Positions 7,165 to 13,589 of a stretch of DNA of 16,120 nt are shown here, piece by piece (within the stretch, counting starts at the first letter, position 1; each line of letters opens with the position of its first letter). Where the stretch lies: assembly GCA_002415025.1 (NCBI GenBank), contig DIBR01000054.1, positions 2,445 to 18,564 on the forward strand. Direction: 5' to 3'. The translations under genes were made by a program, and so were the position numbers. Below the pieces are notes generated by a model, which searched no databases, had not been told where the DNA came from, and saw nothing but the letters and a program-made list of their open reading frames with translations. Source of the DNA: Spongiibacteraceae bacterium UBA5047 (GTDB taxonomy: Bacteria > Pseudomonadota > Gammaproteobacteria > Pseudomonadales > Spongiibacteraceae).

Positions 7165-7189
7165 TGTGGGAGCCTGCCCTGCAGGCGAA
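7165..7189 (+). repeat. Solo REP element, same family with a compensated stem
   Basis: TGTGGGAG head, stem GCCTGC-CCT-GCAGGC and CGAA tail. Compared with the REPIN at 6194-6260 (stem GCGTGC-CCT-GCACGC), both sides of the stem have changed in step, so pairing is preserved. It lies just past the efp terminator. Confidence 0.75.
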
Positions 7190-7199
7190 CTTTTCAGGC

Positions 7200-7222
7200 A
7201 ATAAACCGCCAAAATCAGGCGG
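7200..7222 (-). terminator. Intrinsic terminator of the earP-efp operon
   Basis: On the minus strand CCGCC-TGATTTT-GGCGG followed by TTTATT makes a short GC hairpin with a U-rich tail. The TGA stop of efp lies in the loop, so the last codon-anticodon region and the terminator overlap. Stem 7206-7210 with 7218-7222. Confidence 0.55.
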
Positions 7223-7787
7223 GGGCTTTCGTGCGGCACTTGTATTCTGTGGTCCGCGAATCAATTTCAATCCAGTCGCCGGTATTGCAAAAATCAGGCA
7301 CTTTGATTTCGGTGCCGTTCGCCAGCTTGGCAATTTTCATTACCTTGCCACTGGTATCACCACGAGCCGCATCCTCTGTGTAGTCAATCTGGCGAACAAT
7401 CGTGATCGGCAGGTCAACCGAAATCACTTTTCCTTCAAAGAATACCGCACTGCAGATATCGGTCATGCCATCAACAATAAAGGGCAGAACCGTTTCCAGG
7501 TCGCCGGCGCTCAATTCGTACTGGTTGTATTCCTCATCCACAAACACATAGAGGTCATCAGCCTTGTAAGAAAAAGTCGTATCGATCTTGTCCAGCGATA
7601 CCATCTCCACCTTGTCGTCAAACTTGTAGACGGTCTCTGTTGAAGAACCTGTGAGCAGGTTTTTCAGCTTCATTTTCATAATAGCACTATTGCGGCCCGA
7701 CTTTGTGTAGTCCGCCTTCTGGACCAGCCAGGGGCTGCCGTCGATCAGAACAACGTTGTGTGGCTTGATATCCTGAGCAGTTTTCAT
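7215..7787 (-). CDS. efp: Elongation factor P (Arg32, EarP-type)
   Basis: A 190-residue EF-P with the usual three beta-barrel domains (KOW-like N-terminal domain about 1-65, two OB domains about 66-190). It binds between the P and E sites and rescues ribosomes stalled at consecutive prolines. The conserved loop carries Arg at position 32 (TKSGRNSA), not the lysine modified by EpmA/B, and the body is close to Pseudomonas EF-P (MKMKLKNLLTG, FNQYE-like EYNQYEL, DGMTDICSAVFF, VRQIDYTEDAARGDTSGKVM). Arg32 is known to be rhamnosylated by EarP, whose gene lies immediately upstream in the same operon (22-bp gap). Start at 7787 is supported by GGAGGG six bases before the ATG; the upstream in-frame ATG at 7805 lacks this. 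A terminator overlaps the stop. Confidence 0.96.
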   Translation of the reverse strand: MKTAQDIKPHNVVLIDGSPWLVQKADYTKSGRNSAIMKMKLKNLLTGSSTETVYKFDDKVEMVSLDKIDTTFSYKADDLYVFVDEEYNQYELSAGDLETVLPFIVDGMTDICSAVFFEGKVISVDLPITIVRQIDYTEDAARGDTSGKVMKIAKLANGTEIKVPDFCNTGDWIEIDSRTTEYKCRTKAPA

Positions 7788-7809
7788 GTTGCCCTCCAGC
7801 GGCAAACAA

Positions 7810-9009
7810 TTACGCCAAATCGGCGGGCGCGATTATTAGCCCTTCCCGGGCAAAGGTCACTATCTGCTGCGAAATATTTTCATGCTGGCTTTGGGCCTCG
7901 CACCAGCGCTGCGCCCCCGGTTGCAAACCGGTCCTTTCACTTCTCAGCGTGCGCCAGCTATCCCCCAGCTCTGCGCCGGTATTCCAGTCCAGCCAGAATT
8001 GCCGGAGCGCAGCGCCGCAGGTCTCGGAAAATGACGCCAGGTAAAGGGCCAGAAAAGCCTCCAGTTTGACCCGATGGGCGTCATCATCCTGCCGGTAGAT
8101 ATGCCAGAGAAAGGGCCGACCCGACCACTGGGCACGCACAAAGGAATCCTCGCCGCGCACAATATTGAAATCACAGCACCAGAGCAGGCGGTCGTAGTCG
8201 TCCTGCGCCGCAAAGGGCAGCGCGTGAAGGGTCAGTGAGCCACGCCGGTATTGCTCGCCAACGGCAAGTGCCTCCACGCCCAGCCAACGCTCCACATCCC
8301 CCCAAACCCGCCCTTGGGGAATCAGCAGGCAGACCGGCTCCCCTTCGCGGAGGTCATCCAGCCAGCCAGCCAATGCCGGAACCTCGTAACTGAACAGAGA
8401 AATCAGCATGGCCTGTGGCTCCGGTCTTACATCGTAAGATTGCAGGCAGGCGATTTTCTCTGCCTTACTACCTTGAAAGGCATCGCGCTGCGCCAGCAAA
8501 TCTGCTTCGCGCAACAGCCCACCGGTCTTGTCTGTAAAGCCGGGAAAGAAAAAGTATTTCTGCAAATTCCCCGGCAGCTTCGACGGCAAACCGTGGCAAC
8601 CCTCAACCCAAGGTTCCGCGCTTAAATACTCCAGATTCAGCCACAGTACCGGCCGCTCACTCGCCGCCATGGCATCTATATACTCGGCGGGAATGTTGCA
8701 GCCGAAGGTCTCAACCACCACATCGGCAACCGGCTCTGGCTGCCAGTCCGGCAACCACTGGCGAAGCCACACCCCGTCGATACATTGACGGTCGGCGTTC
8801 TCGTCCACGCCGGGAACCAGCGCCGCTAGCACCGGCAGATCGTCAAGCCACAACTGAACCTGCTGACCCTGCTCGGCCACCAATTGCCGGGCAAGCCGCC
8901 AGGCGATACCGGCATCGCCATAGTTATCAATCACATGGCAAAAGATATCCCAGCGCAACACGGCGGTAGCGCGCGGCGGGGGCAAAGAAGGCGAATCTAG
9001 TGACGCCAC
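7810..9009 (-). CDS. earP: EF-P arginine rhamnosyltransferase EarP
   Basis: EarP is an inverting GT-B glycosyltransferase that moves rhamnose from dTDP-L-rhamnose to Arg32 of EF-P. The N-terminal signature WDIFCHVIDNYGDAGIAWRL contains the two family Asp (…VIDNYGD…), the first being the catalytic-base candidate. The C-terminal nucleotide-sugar site is also clear: NIVRGEDSFVRAQWSGRPFL followed by WHIYRQDDDAH, with the conserved Glu of RGED. The start is uncertain: GTG at 9009 has GGA six bases upstream and gives 399 residues; GTG at 8961 gives a family-typical 383 residues but no Shine-Dalgarno; the far ATG at 9087 adds an Arg-rich leader unlike the family. No dTDP-rhamnose genes are in the window. 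Upstream gene of the earP-efp operon; divergent from the amidohydrolase. Confidence 0.94.
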   Translation of the reverse strand: MASLDSPSLPPPRATAVLRWDIFCHVIDNYGDAGIAWRLARQLVAEQGQQVQLWLDDLPVLAALVPGVDENADRQCIDGVWLRQWLPDWQPEPVADVVVETFGCNIPAEYIDAMAASERPVLWLNLEYLSAEPWVEGCHGLPSKLPGNLQKYFFFPGFTDKTGGLLREADLLAQRDAFQGSKAEKIACLQSYDVRPEPQAMLISLFSYEVPALAGWLDDLREGEPVCLLIPQGRVWGDVERWLGVEALAVGEQYRRGSLTLHALPFAAQDDYDRLLWCCDFNIVRGEDSFVRAQWSGRPFLWHIYRQDDDAHRVKLEAFLALYLASFSETCGAALRQFWLDWNTGAELGDSWRTLRSERTGLQPGAQRWCEAQSQHENISQQIVTFAREGLIIAPADLA

Positions 9010-9213
9010 AGGTTTTCCGGAAAGTCTCAGTCGACGGCGCAATCTTAGCAGAAACGCGGTACGCCGCTGGCACAAACAACGCTGCATCCGTTAATACTCA
9101 CAGCCCGCCCCGTCCGAGAAGGACCCCGAATTTGGCAGAATTAACCATTGGCGAATGCGCCCATGAGGCGCAGAGTTTGGGGAGCACAGTCACCCGAACC
9201 CACAGGATGCTTT

Positions 9214-10392
9214 ATGAGTCAGTTAGGTTACCAACTCTTCGACGCAGACCATCACTACTACGAAGCGGAAGATGCCTTTACCCGCCACATCGACCCGAAG
9301 ATGGAGCGGCGCTGCATGCAATGGGCCGACATTGACGGCAAACGTAAATTGCTGGTCGCCGGTAAAATGTGCCCCTTTATTCCCAATCCGACTTTCGACC
9401 CCGTCGCCAAACCCGGCTGTATGGATCAGTTTTTTCGGGCCAGCAATCCGGAAGGCAAAGGCATCAAGGAACTGTTTGGTGAACTGGAACCGATTCGCCC
9501 CGAGTACCGCGACCGCGACGCCCGCATTGCGCAAATGGATAAACAGGGTATTGAGGCCATGTTTATGTTTCCCACCCTGGGCGTTGGCATGGAGCAGGCA
9601 CTGATCGCCGACCCGCAAGCCATCTCGGCGGCTTTCTACGCCTTCAACCGCTGGCTGCAAGAAGATTGGGGCTGCAATTACAAAAACCGGATTTTTGCTG
9701 CGCCCTACATCAGCCTGGTTGAACCGGACAATGCTGTAAAAGAACTGCAGTGGGCGCTTGATCAGGATGCCCGCGTGGTTGTGATGCGCTCCGGCCCCGT
9801 TATGCACCCCAACGGCAACCGCAGCCTCGGCCACCCGGATCACGACGCCTTCTGGGCGCTGGCCTCGGCATCCGGCATTACCGTAGCCTTCCACTCTGGC
9901 GACTCGGGCTACCACAGCTTCAACGAATTCTGGGGCGAAGGCGGCCATATGAAAGCCTTCGGCACCAGCCTGCTCGGCAGTGCGTTAAGCGCCAACCCCA
10001 TATCCGATACGGTAGCCTCCCTGATTCTCGACGGCGTCTTTGACCGCCACAGCAACCTGCGCGTAGCGACCATAGAATCCGGGTCGAGCTGGGTTAAGCC
10101 GCTGACCAAATCCCTCAAGAAAACCTACGGCCAGTTTCCGCAGGCTTTTAAAAGCGATCCAACAGAAACACTGCGCAAACACGTGTGGGTATCACCCTAC
10201 TACGAAGACGACTTGCAGGAATTAAAAGCCGCAATCGGCGTGGAGCGCATTATTTTCGGCTCGGACTACCCGCATGCCGAAGGGCTGGAAGAACCCGCAA
10301 GCTTTATCAACGACATTGCCGATTTCAGTGAAGACGAACAGCGCCTCATCATGCGCGAGAACGGTATGTCGCTCATTCAGCGCAGGGTGTAG
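9214..10392 (+). CDS. Amidohydrolase family 2 metal-dependent hydrolase/decarboxylase
   Basis: A 392-residue TIM-barrel protein of the amidohydrolase_2 group (relatives include ACMSD-type decarboxylases). Visible metal-site motifs: FDADHHYYE at residues 9-17 (strand 1, replacing the commoner DxHxH), AFHSGDSGYHS at 225-235, and the late IFGSDYPHAEG at 347-357, whose Asp351 is the conserved strand-8 ligand. Such proteins are numerous in marine and xenobiotic-degrading proteobacteria; the substrate here is unknown. The ATG at 9214 has AGGA eight bases upstream and gives the canonical motif near the N-terminus; an in-frame ATG at 9148 would add a non-family leader. It converges on the DUF3237 gene with a 17-bp gap, and DUF3237 proteins are often found with catabolic genes, so a shared pathway is possible. 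Confidence 0.87.
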   Translation: MSQLGYQLFDADHHYYEAEDAFTRHIDPKMERRCMQWADIDGKRKLLVAGKMCPFIPNPTFDPVAKPGCMDQFFRASNPEGKGIKELFGELEPIRPEYRDRDARIAQMDKQGIEAMFMFPTLGVGMEQALIADPQAISAAFYAFNRWLQEDWGCNYKNRIFAAPYISLVEPDNAVKELQWALDQDARVVVMRSGPVMHPNGNRSLGHPDHDAFWALASASGITVAFHSGDSGYHSFNEFWGEGGHMKAFGTSLLGSALSANPISDTVASLILDGVFDRHSNLRVATIESGSSWVKPLTKSLKKTYGQFPQAFKSDPTETLRKHVWVSPYYEDDLQELKAAIGVERIIFGSDYPHAEGLEEPASFINDIADFSEDEQRLIMRENGMSLIQRRV

Positions 10393-10409
10393 TCTCAGCG
10401 CATTGCAGT

Positions 10410-10883
10410 TTACGCCACCTGATAGACGTCGTAGCTTACCTCACCGCGCTCGGGAAAGGCCTTGCCCACCCCGATACAACAGGCGCGGTTTAACCAGAGA
10501 TAATCCGGGTGCGCTGTGTGAAAGCGAGGCTGTATACGAAGGTCGATACCCTCGGGTGGTGATGGCACACCATCCAGAAAATTCTGGTAGCCGTCGGGAC
10601 CAAACTCGGCCAGCCCGCCGTACTCCGCATAAATCAGCGCACCGTCGCTGGTCTCCAGCGTGGCACGCACATCCAGCACACCCACACCGTCGCTGCGCAG
10701 CATAAACCAGTCAGCGCCCACCGGGCGCAGAACGCCGCTGAACCTCGGCCCAAATACCTCGCCACCAGTCACATGAAAATTCACGCGCAAGCCTTCGGCC
10801 AGCGGCCCTATGACTTCCGGCTCTGCCAGCGTCGCCCGGTAGGAGGCAATATGTTCCAGTGCAAAGGGGTAGTCGTGTTTCAT
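10410..10883 (-). CDS. DUF3237 (UPF0311) domain protein
   Basis: A 157-residue protein matching the DUF3237 pattern throughout: an opening ALEHIASYRATLAEPEVIGP, the segment GEVFGPRFSGVLRPVGADW, VLDVRATLETSDGALIYAEY, and a closing block with RFHTAHPDYLWLNRACCIGV. Structures of the family are single-domain beta-barrels; the function is not established, though it often occurs with aromatic-compound or short-chain catabolic genes. The ATG at 10883 is preceded by AAAGGA. Its upstream region carries a perfect palindrome (10908-10930) and the broken end of the cassette array, so its native promoter may have been altered when the array arrived or decayed. It is not clearly a cassette gene: no attC follows its stop codon. 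Confidence 0.88.
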   Translation of the reverse strand: MKHDYPFALEHIASYRATLAEPEVIGPLAEGLRVNFHVTGGEVFGPRFSGVLRPVGADWFMLRSDGVGVLDVRATLETSDGALIYAEYGGLAEFGPDGYQNFLDGVPSPPEGIDLRIQPRFHTAHPDYLWLNRACCIGVGKAFPERGEVSYDVYQVA

Positions 10884-10907
10884 CGCAGAGTCCTTTTGGG
10901 GAAGTCC

Positions 10908-10930
10908 ACGAACAGTAATTTACTGTTCGT
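10908..10930. promoter_or_regulatory. Perfect 11-bp palindrome upstream of DUF3237
   Basis: ACGAACAGTAA, one T, then TTACTGTTCGT: an exact dyad of two 11-base arms, 25-47 bases upstream of the DUF3237 start codon. The position suits a repressor operator (TetR-like size), but the right part also belongs to a 31-base block shared with attC-C at 12719-12749, so it may equally be the apex of a damaged attC hairpin. Confidence 0.4.
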
Positions 10931-11008
10931 TAAAGTGGTTCAGGTCTAGAGCGTAGACCATCCCAGAAGCGCAGCGTTTTACGCTGCGACAACATGCGTT
11001 TGTTATGA
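10931..11008 (-). repeat. attC-E, incomplete attC of cassette E
   Basis: The R'' box TCATAAC (plus-strand 11002-11008) contains the TAA stop of the GIY-YIG gene. It is followed by hairpins GCAGCGT-AAA-ACGCTGC (within 10970-10990) and GGTCTA/TAGACC (10943-10959) and by a block that is 28/31 identical to the middle of attC-C. The return half of the stem and a proper R' (GTTRRRY) are missing, so the site seems broken at its apex, next to the DUF3237 promoter region. Confidence 0.5.
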
Positions 11009-11683
11009 TTTTTCAACTTTGGTTAATGTTGCAGAACGAGCCGCAACCAGATACTTTTTGCCGCGCTTTTCAGAAAGCTGAACTTTAACTTTAACCCTAT
11101 CGCCAACTTGTAATTTAGCCCGCTCTTCGCGACTGCACTCAACCAGAAGTCCCTTTTCAAAAGGCTGACCACCAACGCATTTGAGCCGCTTTCTACCAAA
11201 TTCCTCAAATACCTCCGCGACAATTGCGATTCTTTCGGAATCTTGCCGAGAATAGGAGGCACCCGACTTCCCCTTTTTTTCCAGAATGATCGGAAGTGAA
11301 ATCTGAGATCCAATTGGCTTAAAACCGTAGTCTCTCTCAGCCACCGCCTCGGCTTTCATGTTCAAATTTTCGCTATAAAACTCAATTGCTGCGGCTTCTT
11401 TGCTGCGAGCAGACTTTTCAAAAGTGGCGATGGCTAAAATATAGTGCTTGAAGGAGTACCGAAAACCCCTTATAGCTCCTCGGAACTTATCATCAGAATT
11501 GTGGCTATGTAAATTAAATGCATCTGAGACGTGTTCTTGCCAGCGTTTCACCGGATCCTGAGACATTCCAACGTAGGTTCCTGCTGCACATTTATGGGCA
11601 TAGATAAGGTAAGCCGCAGACTTTACCTCTCTTTCTGTAAGACCATTGATCAGCTCAAAACGTATTTTGGGTGGGATATTCAC
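11003..11683 (-). CDS. Cassette E: GIY-YIG domain protein with extra C-terminal domain
   Basis: A 226-residue protein. Residues about 22-110 form a GIY-YIG nuclease-like domain: YLIY (25-28) and TYVG (36-39) are the two name motifs, Arg47 in DPVKRWQEH matches the catalytic Arg, and Glu101 in AAAIEFYSENLN sits where the metal-binding Glu is expected. The C-terminal part (about 160-226) is a basic beta-rich segment (VGDRVKVKVQLSEKRGKKYL) that could be an OB or TRAM-like nucleic-acid domain; this is inference. GIY-YIG domains occur in homing and restriction endonucleases and in repair enzymes, so a DNA-targeting or defence role is possible. The start is GTG at 11683 with GAGG seven bases upstream. 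The stop TAA lies inside the attC R'' box, typical of cassettes. The 5' boundary (TTATGA near 11701) matches its own R''. Confidence 0.72.
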   Translation of the reverse strand: MNIPPKIRFELINGLTEREVKSAAYLIYAHKCAAGTYVGMSQDPVKRWQEHVSDAFNLHSHNSDDKFRGAIRGFRYSFKHYILAIATFEKSARSKEAAAIEFYSENLNMKAEAVAERDYGFKPIGSQISLPIILEKKGKSGASYSRQDSERIAIVAEVFEEFGRKRLKCVGGQPFEKGLLVECSREERAKLQVGDRVKVKVQLSEKRGKKYLVAARSATLTKVEKS

Positions 11684-11699
11684 GGTTCACCTCAAGAAA

Positions 11700-11770
11700 T
11701 CATAAACGAGACTGTAGAATTTCTACTATGGAAAATTGCATGATTCCAGTCCCTCGTATGGTTGTTATTT
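11700..11770 (-). repeat. attC-D (diverged, 71 bp)
   Basis: R'' is AAATAAC (plus 11764-11770) and R' TTTATGA (plus 11700-11706, first G lost). Between them L''-like ACGAGGGACTGGAAT and L'-like ATTCTACAGTCTCG pair imperfectly, with a GTAGAA/TTCTAC dyad at the apex. The R'' flank resembles the Vibrio VCR wording (ATAACAA...GAGGGACTG). Less certain than A-C because R'' does not match the 5' boundary of cassette D. Confidence 0.6.
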
Positions 11771-11777
11771 TTAGACT

Positions 11778-12644
11778 TTATGTTTGCTGAGCGGGAACGC
11801 CAGCATCTTTTGCAATATCATCAACTGATTTTTGTAACTGTATTCTGCAATCCTGTAAATCATGATTATTTTTCCCTCCATAGGCCAATACACACGCTGC
11901 GGCTGATTCAACGAAAAACAGGCTAGCAATACGTGACATCATTATTAAATAAGACAAAGCTTCGTGCCCTAATTTTTCCTGAATATCTCTAGGCATATTC
12001 AAGGACAAGAGCCACCTTATAGTATCTTCTCCAGTTAGATGACTTGATCCACTAAGTCCGTGATAGCTTGTATAGTAATCGGTCACTCGATCAAGGTTCT
12101 CAAATCTTTTATGAACTGATTTTGGCCATTCGAAGCTTTTCTCTGGAAAACCTATGCCACATTGGATTGACAGACCGTCGATAAACTCTCCAAGCTTTGA
12201 AACTGCCTCTCTCCTCGCCTCTATCATTTGGAAAATTAATTCGGAATTTTCTAAGCCCGCTACTTTTTCCGTCCATTCCGAGAGCTTTCTATCATGCTCA
12301 TTAATCCAGCCTCTGAAAAACATTAGCAGAGTCTCTGGATTCCCCAGGGTCGCCAACCACATTAAGTATATAGACCCTTCTACAACTGTTCTTCCTAGAG
12401 TTTCGGAGCTAGAAGGTGAGCCTGTGGACAGGGCAGCCTGCGCATGCTCAAACACCCTACTTAATAGATTTAGCAAAGAATGTATTCTAAACCCATCTGC
12501 CTCATCATTCGGATCTTTATTCAACAGAAACGAAGACGCGATTTCCTCTGACTTGTAGATTGTTTCAACAGAGACAGAAACAGGCCTAAGATCAGCCTTT
12601 CTGTCTAATTTGAAATCTCCCCTAAACTTACTCAAGCATTGCAT
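11778..12644 (-). CDS. Cassette D: DUF5677-type protein, function unknown
   Basis: A 288-residue, largely alpha-helical protein. The stretch at about residues 55-100 (HSLLNLLSRVFEHAQAALST, then ETLGRTVVEGSIYLMWLAT) has the pattern of DUF5677: a helix, an RTxxE motif and a further hydrophobic helix, followed by conserved-looking YYTSYHGLSGSSHLT and the helix LIMMSRIASLFFVESAAACV. No catalytic site is known for this group, which is often found in accessory and defence-rich DNA. The ATG at 12644 lies 11 bases after the R' box of attC-C, and no clear Shine-Dalgarno is seen, so expression may depend on read-through from upstream. Codon use is AT-rich compared with the flanks. The stop lies 7 bases before R'' of attC-D. 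The domain call is by pattern and moderately sure. Confidence 0.68.
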   Translation of the reverse strand: MQCLSKFRGDFKLDRKADLRPVSVSVETIYKSEEIASSFLLNKDPNDEADGFRIHSLLNLLSRVFEHAQAALSTGSPSSSETLGRTVVEGSIYLMWLATLGNPETLLMFFRGWINEHDRKLSEWTEKVAGLENSELIFQMIEARREAVSKLGEFIDGLSIQCGIGFPEKSFEWPKSVHKRFENLDRVTDYYTSYHGLSGSSHLTGEDTIRWLLSLNMPRDIQEKLGHEALSYLIMMSRIASLFFVESAAACVLAYGGKNNHDLQDCRIQLQKSVDDIAKDAGVPAQQT

Positions 12645-12654
12645 TCGAGATTTC

Positions 12655-12795
12655 GCCCAACGTCCGCCTCACGCGCCGGTTTGGAGCCGTAGACCTGCAC
12701 CCCTTTAGGCAAACGGTGATTTACTGTCCGTTAAAGTGGTGCAGATCTACCGCGAAGCGGCGGGAAATCGGTCGCTGTGCAGCCGATTGTTAGCG
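12655..12795 (-). repeat. attC-C, long attC (141 bp)
   Basis: R'' is CGCTAAC (plus 12789-12795), holding the TAA stop of gene C; R' is a perfect GTTGGGC (plus 12655-12661). The whole site folds as a long imperfect stem: the inner arms 12689-12708 and 12731-12750 pair over 20 bases with few mismatches, and outer segments CGGCTGCACAGCG / CGCGTGAGGCGG also complement. The length is like the VCR class rather than the 59-base class. Confidence 0.82.
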
Positions 12796-13509
12796 CAGTC
12801 GTTCATCACTAAACCCTACCTCTCGAAGCAATAGCCTGCCAAGCGAGGTAATTTTGTAGCCTTTGTTTTTTAGCTTCACCCCTCGACTTGACGTATCCAC
12901 ATCAATTTCCTTTTCTAGCAAACCGAGGGATGCAAGATGCTCCTTATAGCTATTCTGTAATGTAGACTTATCGAGTTCTGGCTGACCTGACCCAAGGTGT
13001 GCCGCAACTGGATTGAGTATGCGATCATGCTTCTCCCGAAACTCTGCATCACCGCTCATGACGGGATTTAAATAAAATCTCAACCAAATAATTTCAATAT
13101 CATTCAGTTCTCCGAGAATACGAAGTAAATGCTTGGATTCAAAGTGCTCTATATCATCGGAAGAGATACTATTGGAAACAAGCGATGAAATGTAACCTCG
13201 TCTTTCATCAGTTAGCGATCTCGCAGCTTGCCTCAAGCTTTCCTCAACCAAATCTGTAAAGTTCTCATCAGACATATTTTGTTTAACAACGTCCTGCTCT
13301 ACTATCGACAACCTGCTTTCGAGAGCTTCCGCATATTTTACGATTCTATCTATTCGCTGATTTGGTATTACATTTCCGGCAACTTCTGCAAGTAATGACC
13401 CAGCAAAAGGAACCATACCAAGTGCAGACTTTGCAGCAGAAGCGACATAATCGGCACGAGAGTTCTGTAAAGCGGTTGCTTCTTTATTAGGATTCTCAGA
13501 TTGATCCAT
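12790..13509 (-). CDS. Cassette C: unknown protein with hydrophobic Gly/Ala segment and possible winged-helix end
   Basis: Not recognised as a named family. The 239-residue product has a polar start, then a Gly/Ala-rich hydrophobic stretch (about 19-42: ASAAKSALGMVPFAGSLLAE and AGNVIPNQRIDRIV), a probable coiled helix (KYAEALESRLSIVEQDVVKQ), an acidic helical middle, and a C-terminal segment (about 185-237) whose order, LASLGLLEKE then GYKITSLGRLLLREVGF, looks like a winged helix. The early segment could insert into membrane or pack as a helical hairpin, an arrangement seen in some toxin or immunity effectors; that is inference only. The ATG at 13509 has GAGAG seven bases upstream; a GTG at 13527 sits on the R' box itself and is less likely. 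The stop TAA is inside the R'' box of attC-C. Confidence 0.72.
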   Translation of the reverse strand: MDQSENPNKEATALQNSRADYVASAAKSALGMVPFAGSLLAEVAGNVIPNQRIDRIVKYAEALESRLSIVEQDVVKQNMSDENFTDLVEESLRQAARSLTDERRGYISSLVSNSISSDDIEHFESKHLLRILGELNDIEIIWLRFYLNPVMSGDAEFREKHDRILNPVAAHLGSGQPELDKSTLQNSYKEHLASLGLLEKEIDVDTSSRGVKLKNKGYKITSLGRLLLREVGFSDERLR

Positions 13510-13526
13510 ATCGTTTCTCTCAATCA

Positions 13527-13585
13527 CGCTAATGCCAGAAGCAGGCGCGCCGTTTTTGGCGTCGCGCTGCCTTTTCTTGTTAGCC
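13527..13585 (-). repeat. attC-B, 59-bp attC
   Basis: R'' is GGCTAAC (plus 13579-13585), L''/L' are AGAAAAGGCAG...CTGCTTCT, an inner stem GCGCGACGCC/GGCGCGC closes the hairpin, and R' is ATTAGCG (plus 13527-13533) with the first G changed to A. The length of 59 bases equals the classical '59-base element'. Confidence 0.82.
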
Positions 13586-13589
13586 CTTT

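Noticed and set aside
10274..10705. 143-codon plus-strand frame across the amidohydrolase/DUF3237 junction
   Set aside because: It straddles the ends of two well-supported genes and is rich in Arg/Pro/His as expected for a shadow frame.
12154..12558. Plus-strand ORF inside cassette D
   Set aside because: It is antisense to the DUF5677-like gene, has no ribosome-binding site, and is opposite to the orientation of the array.
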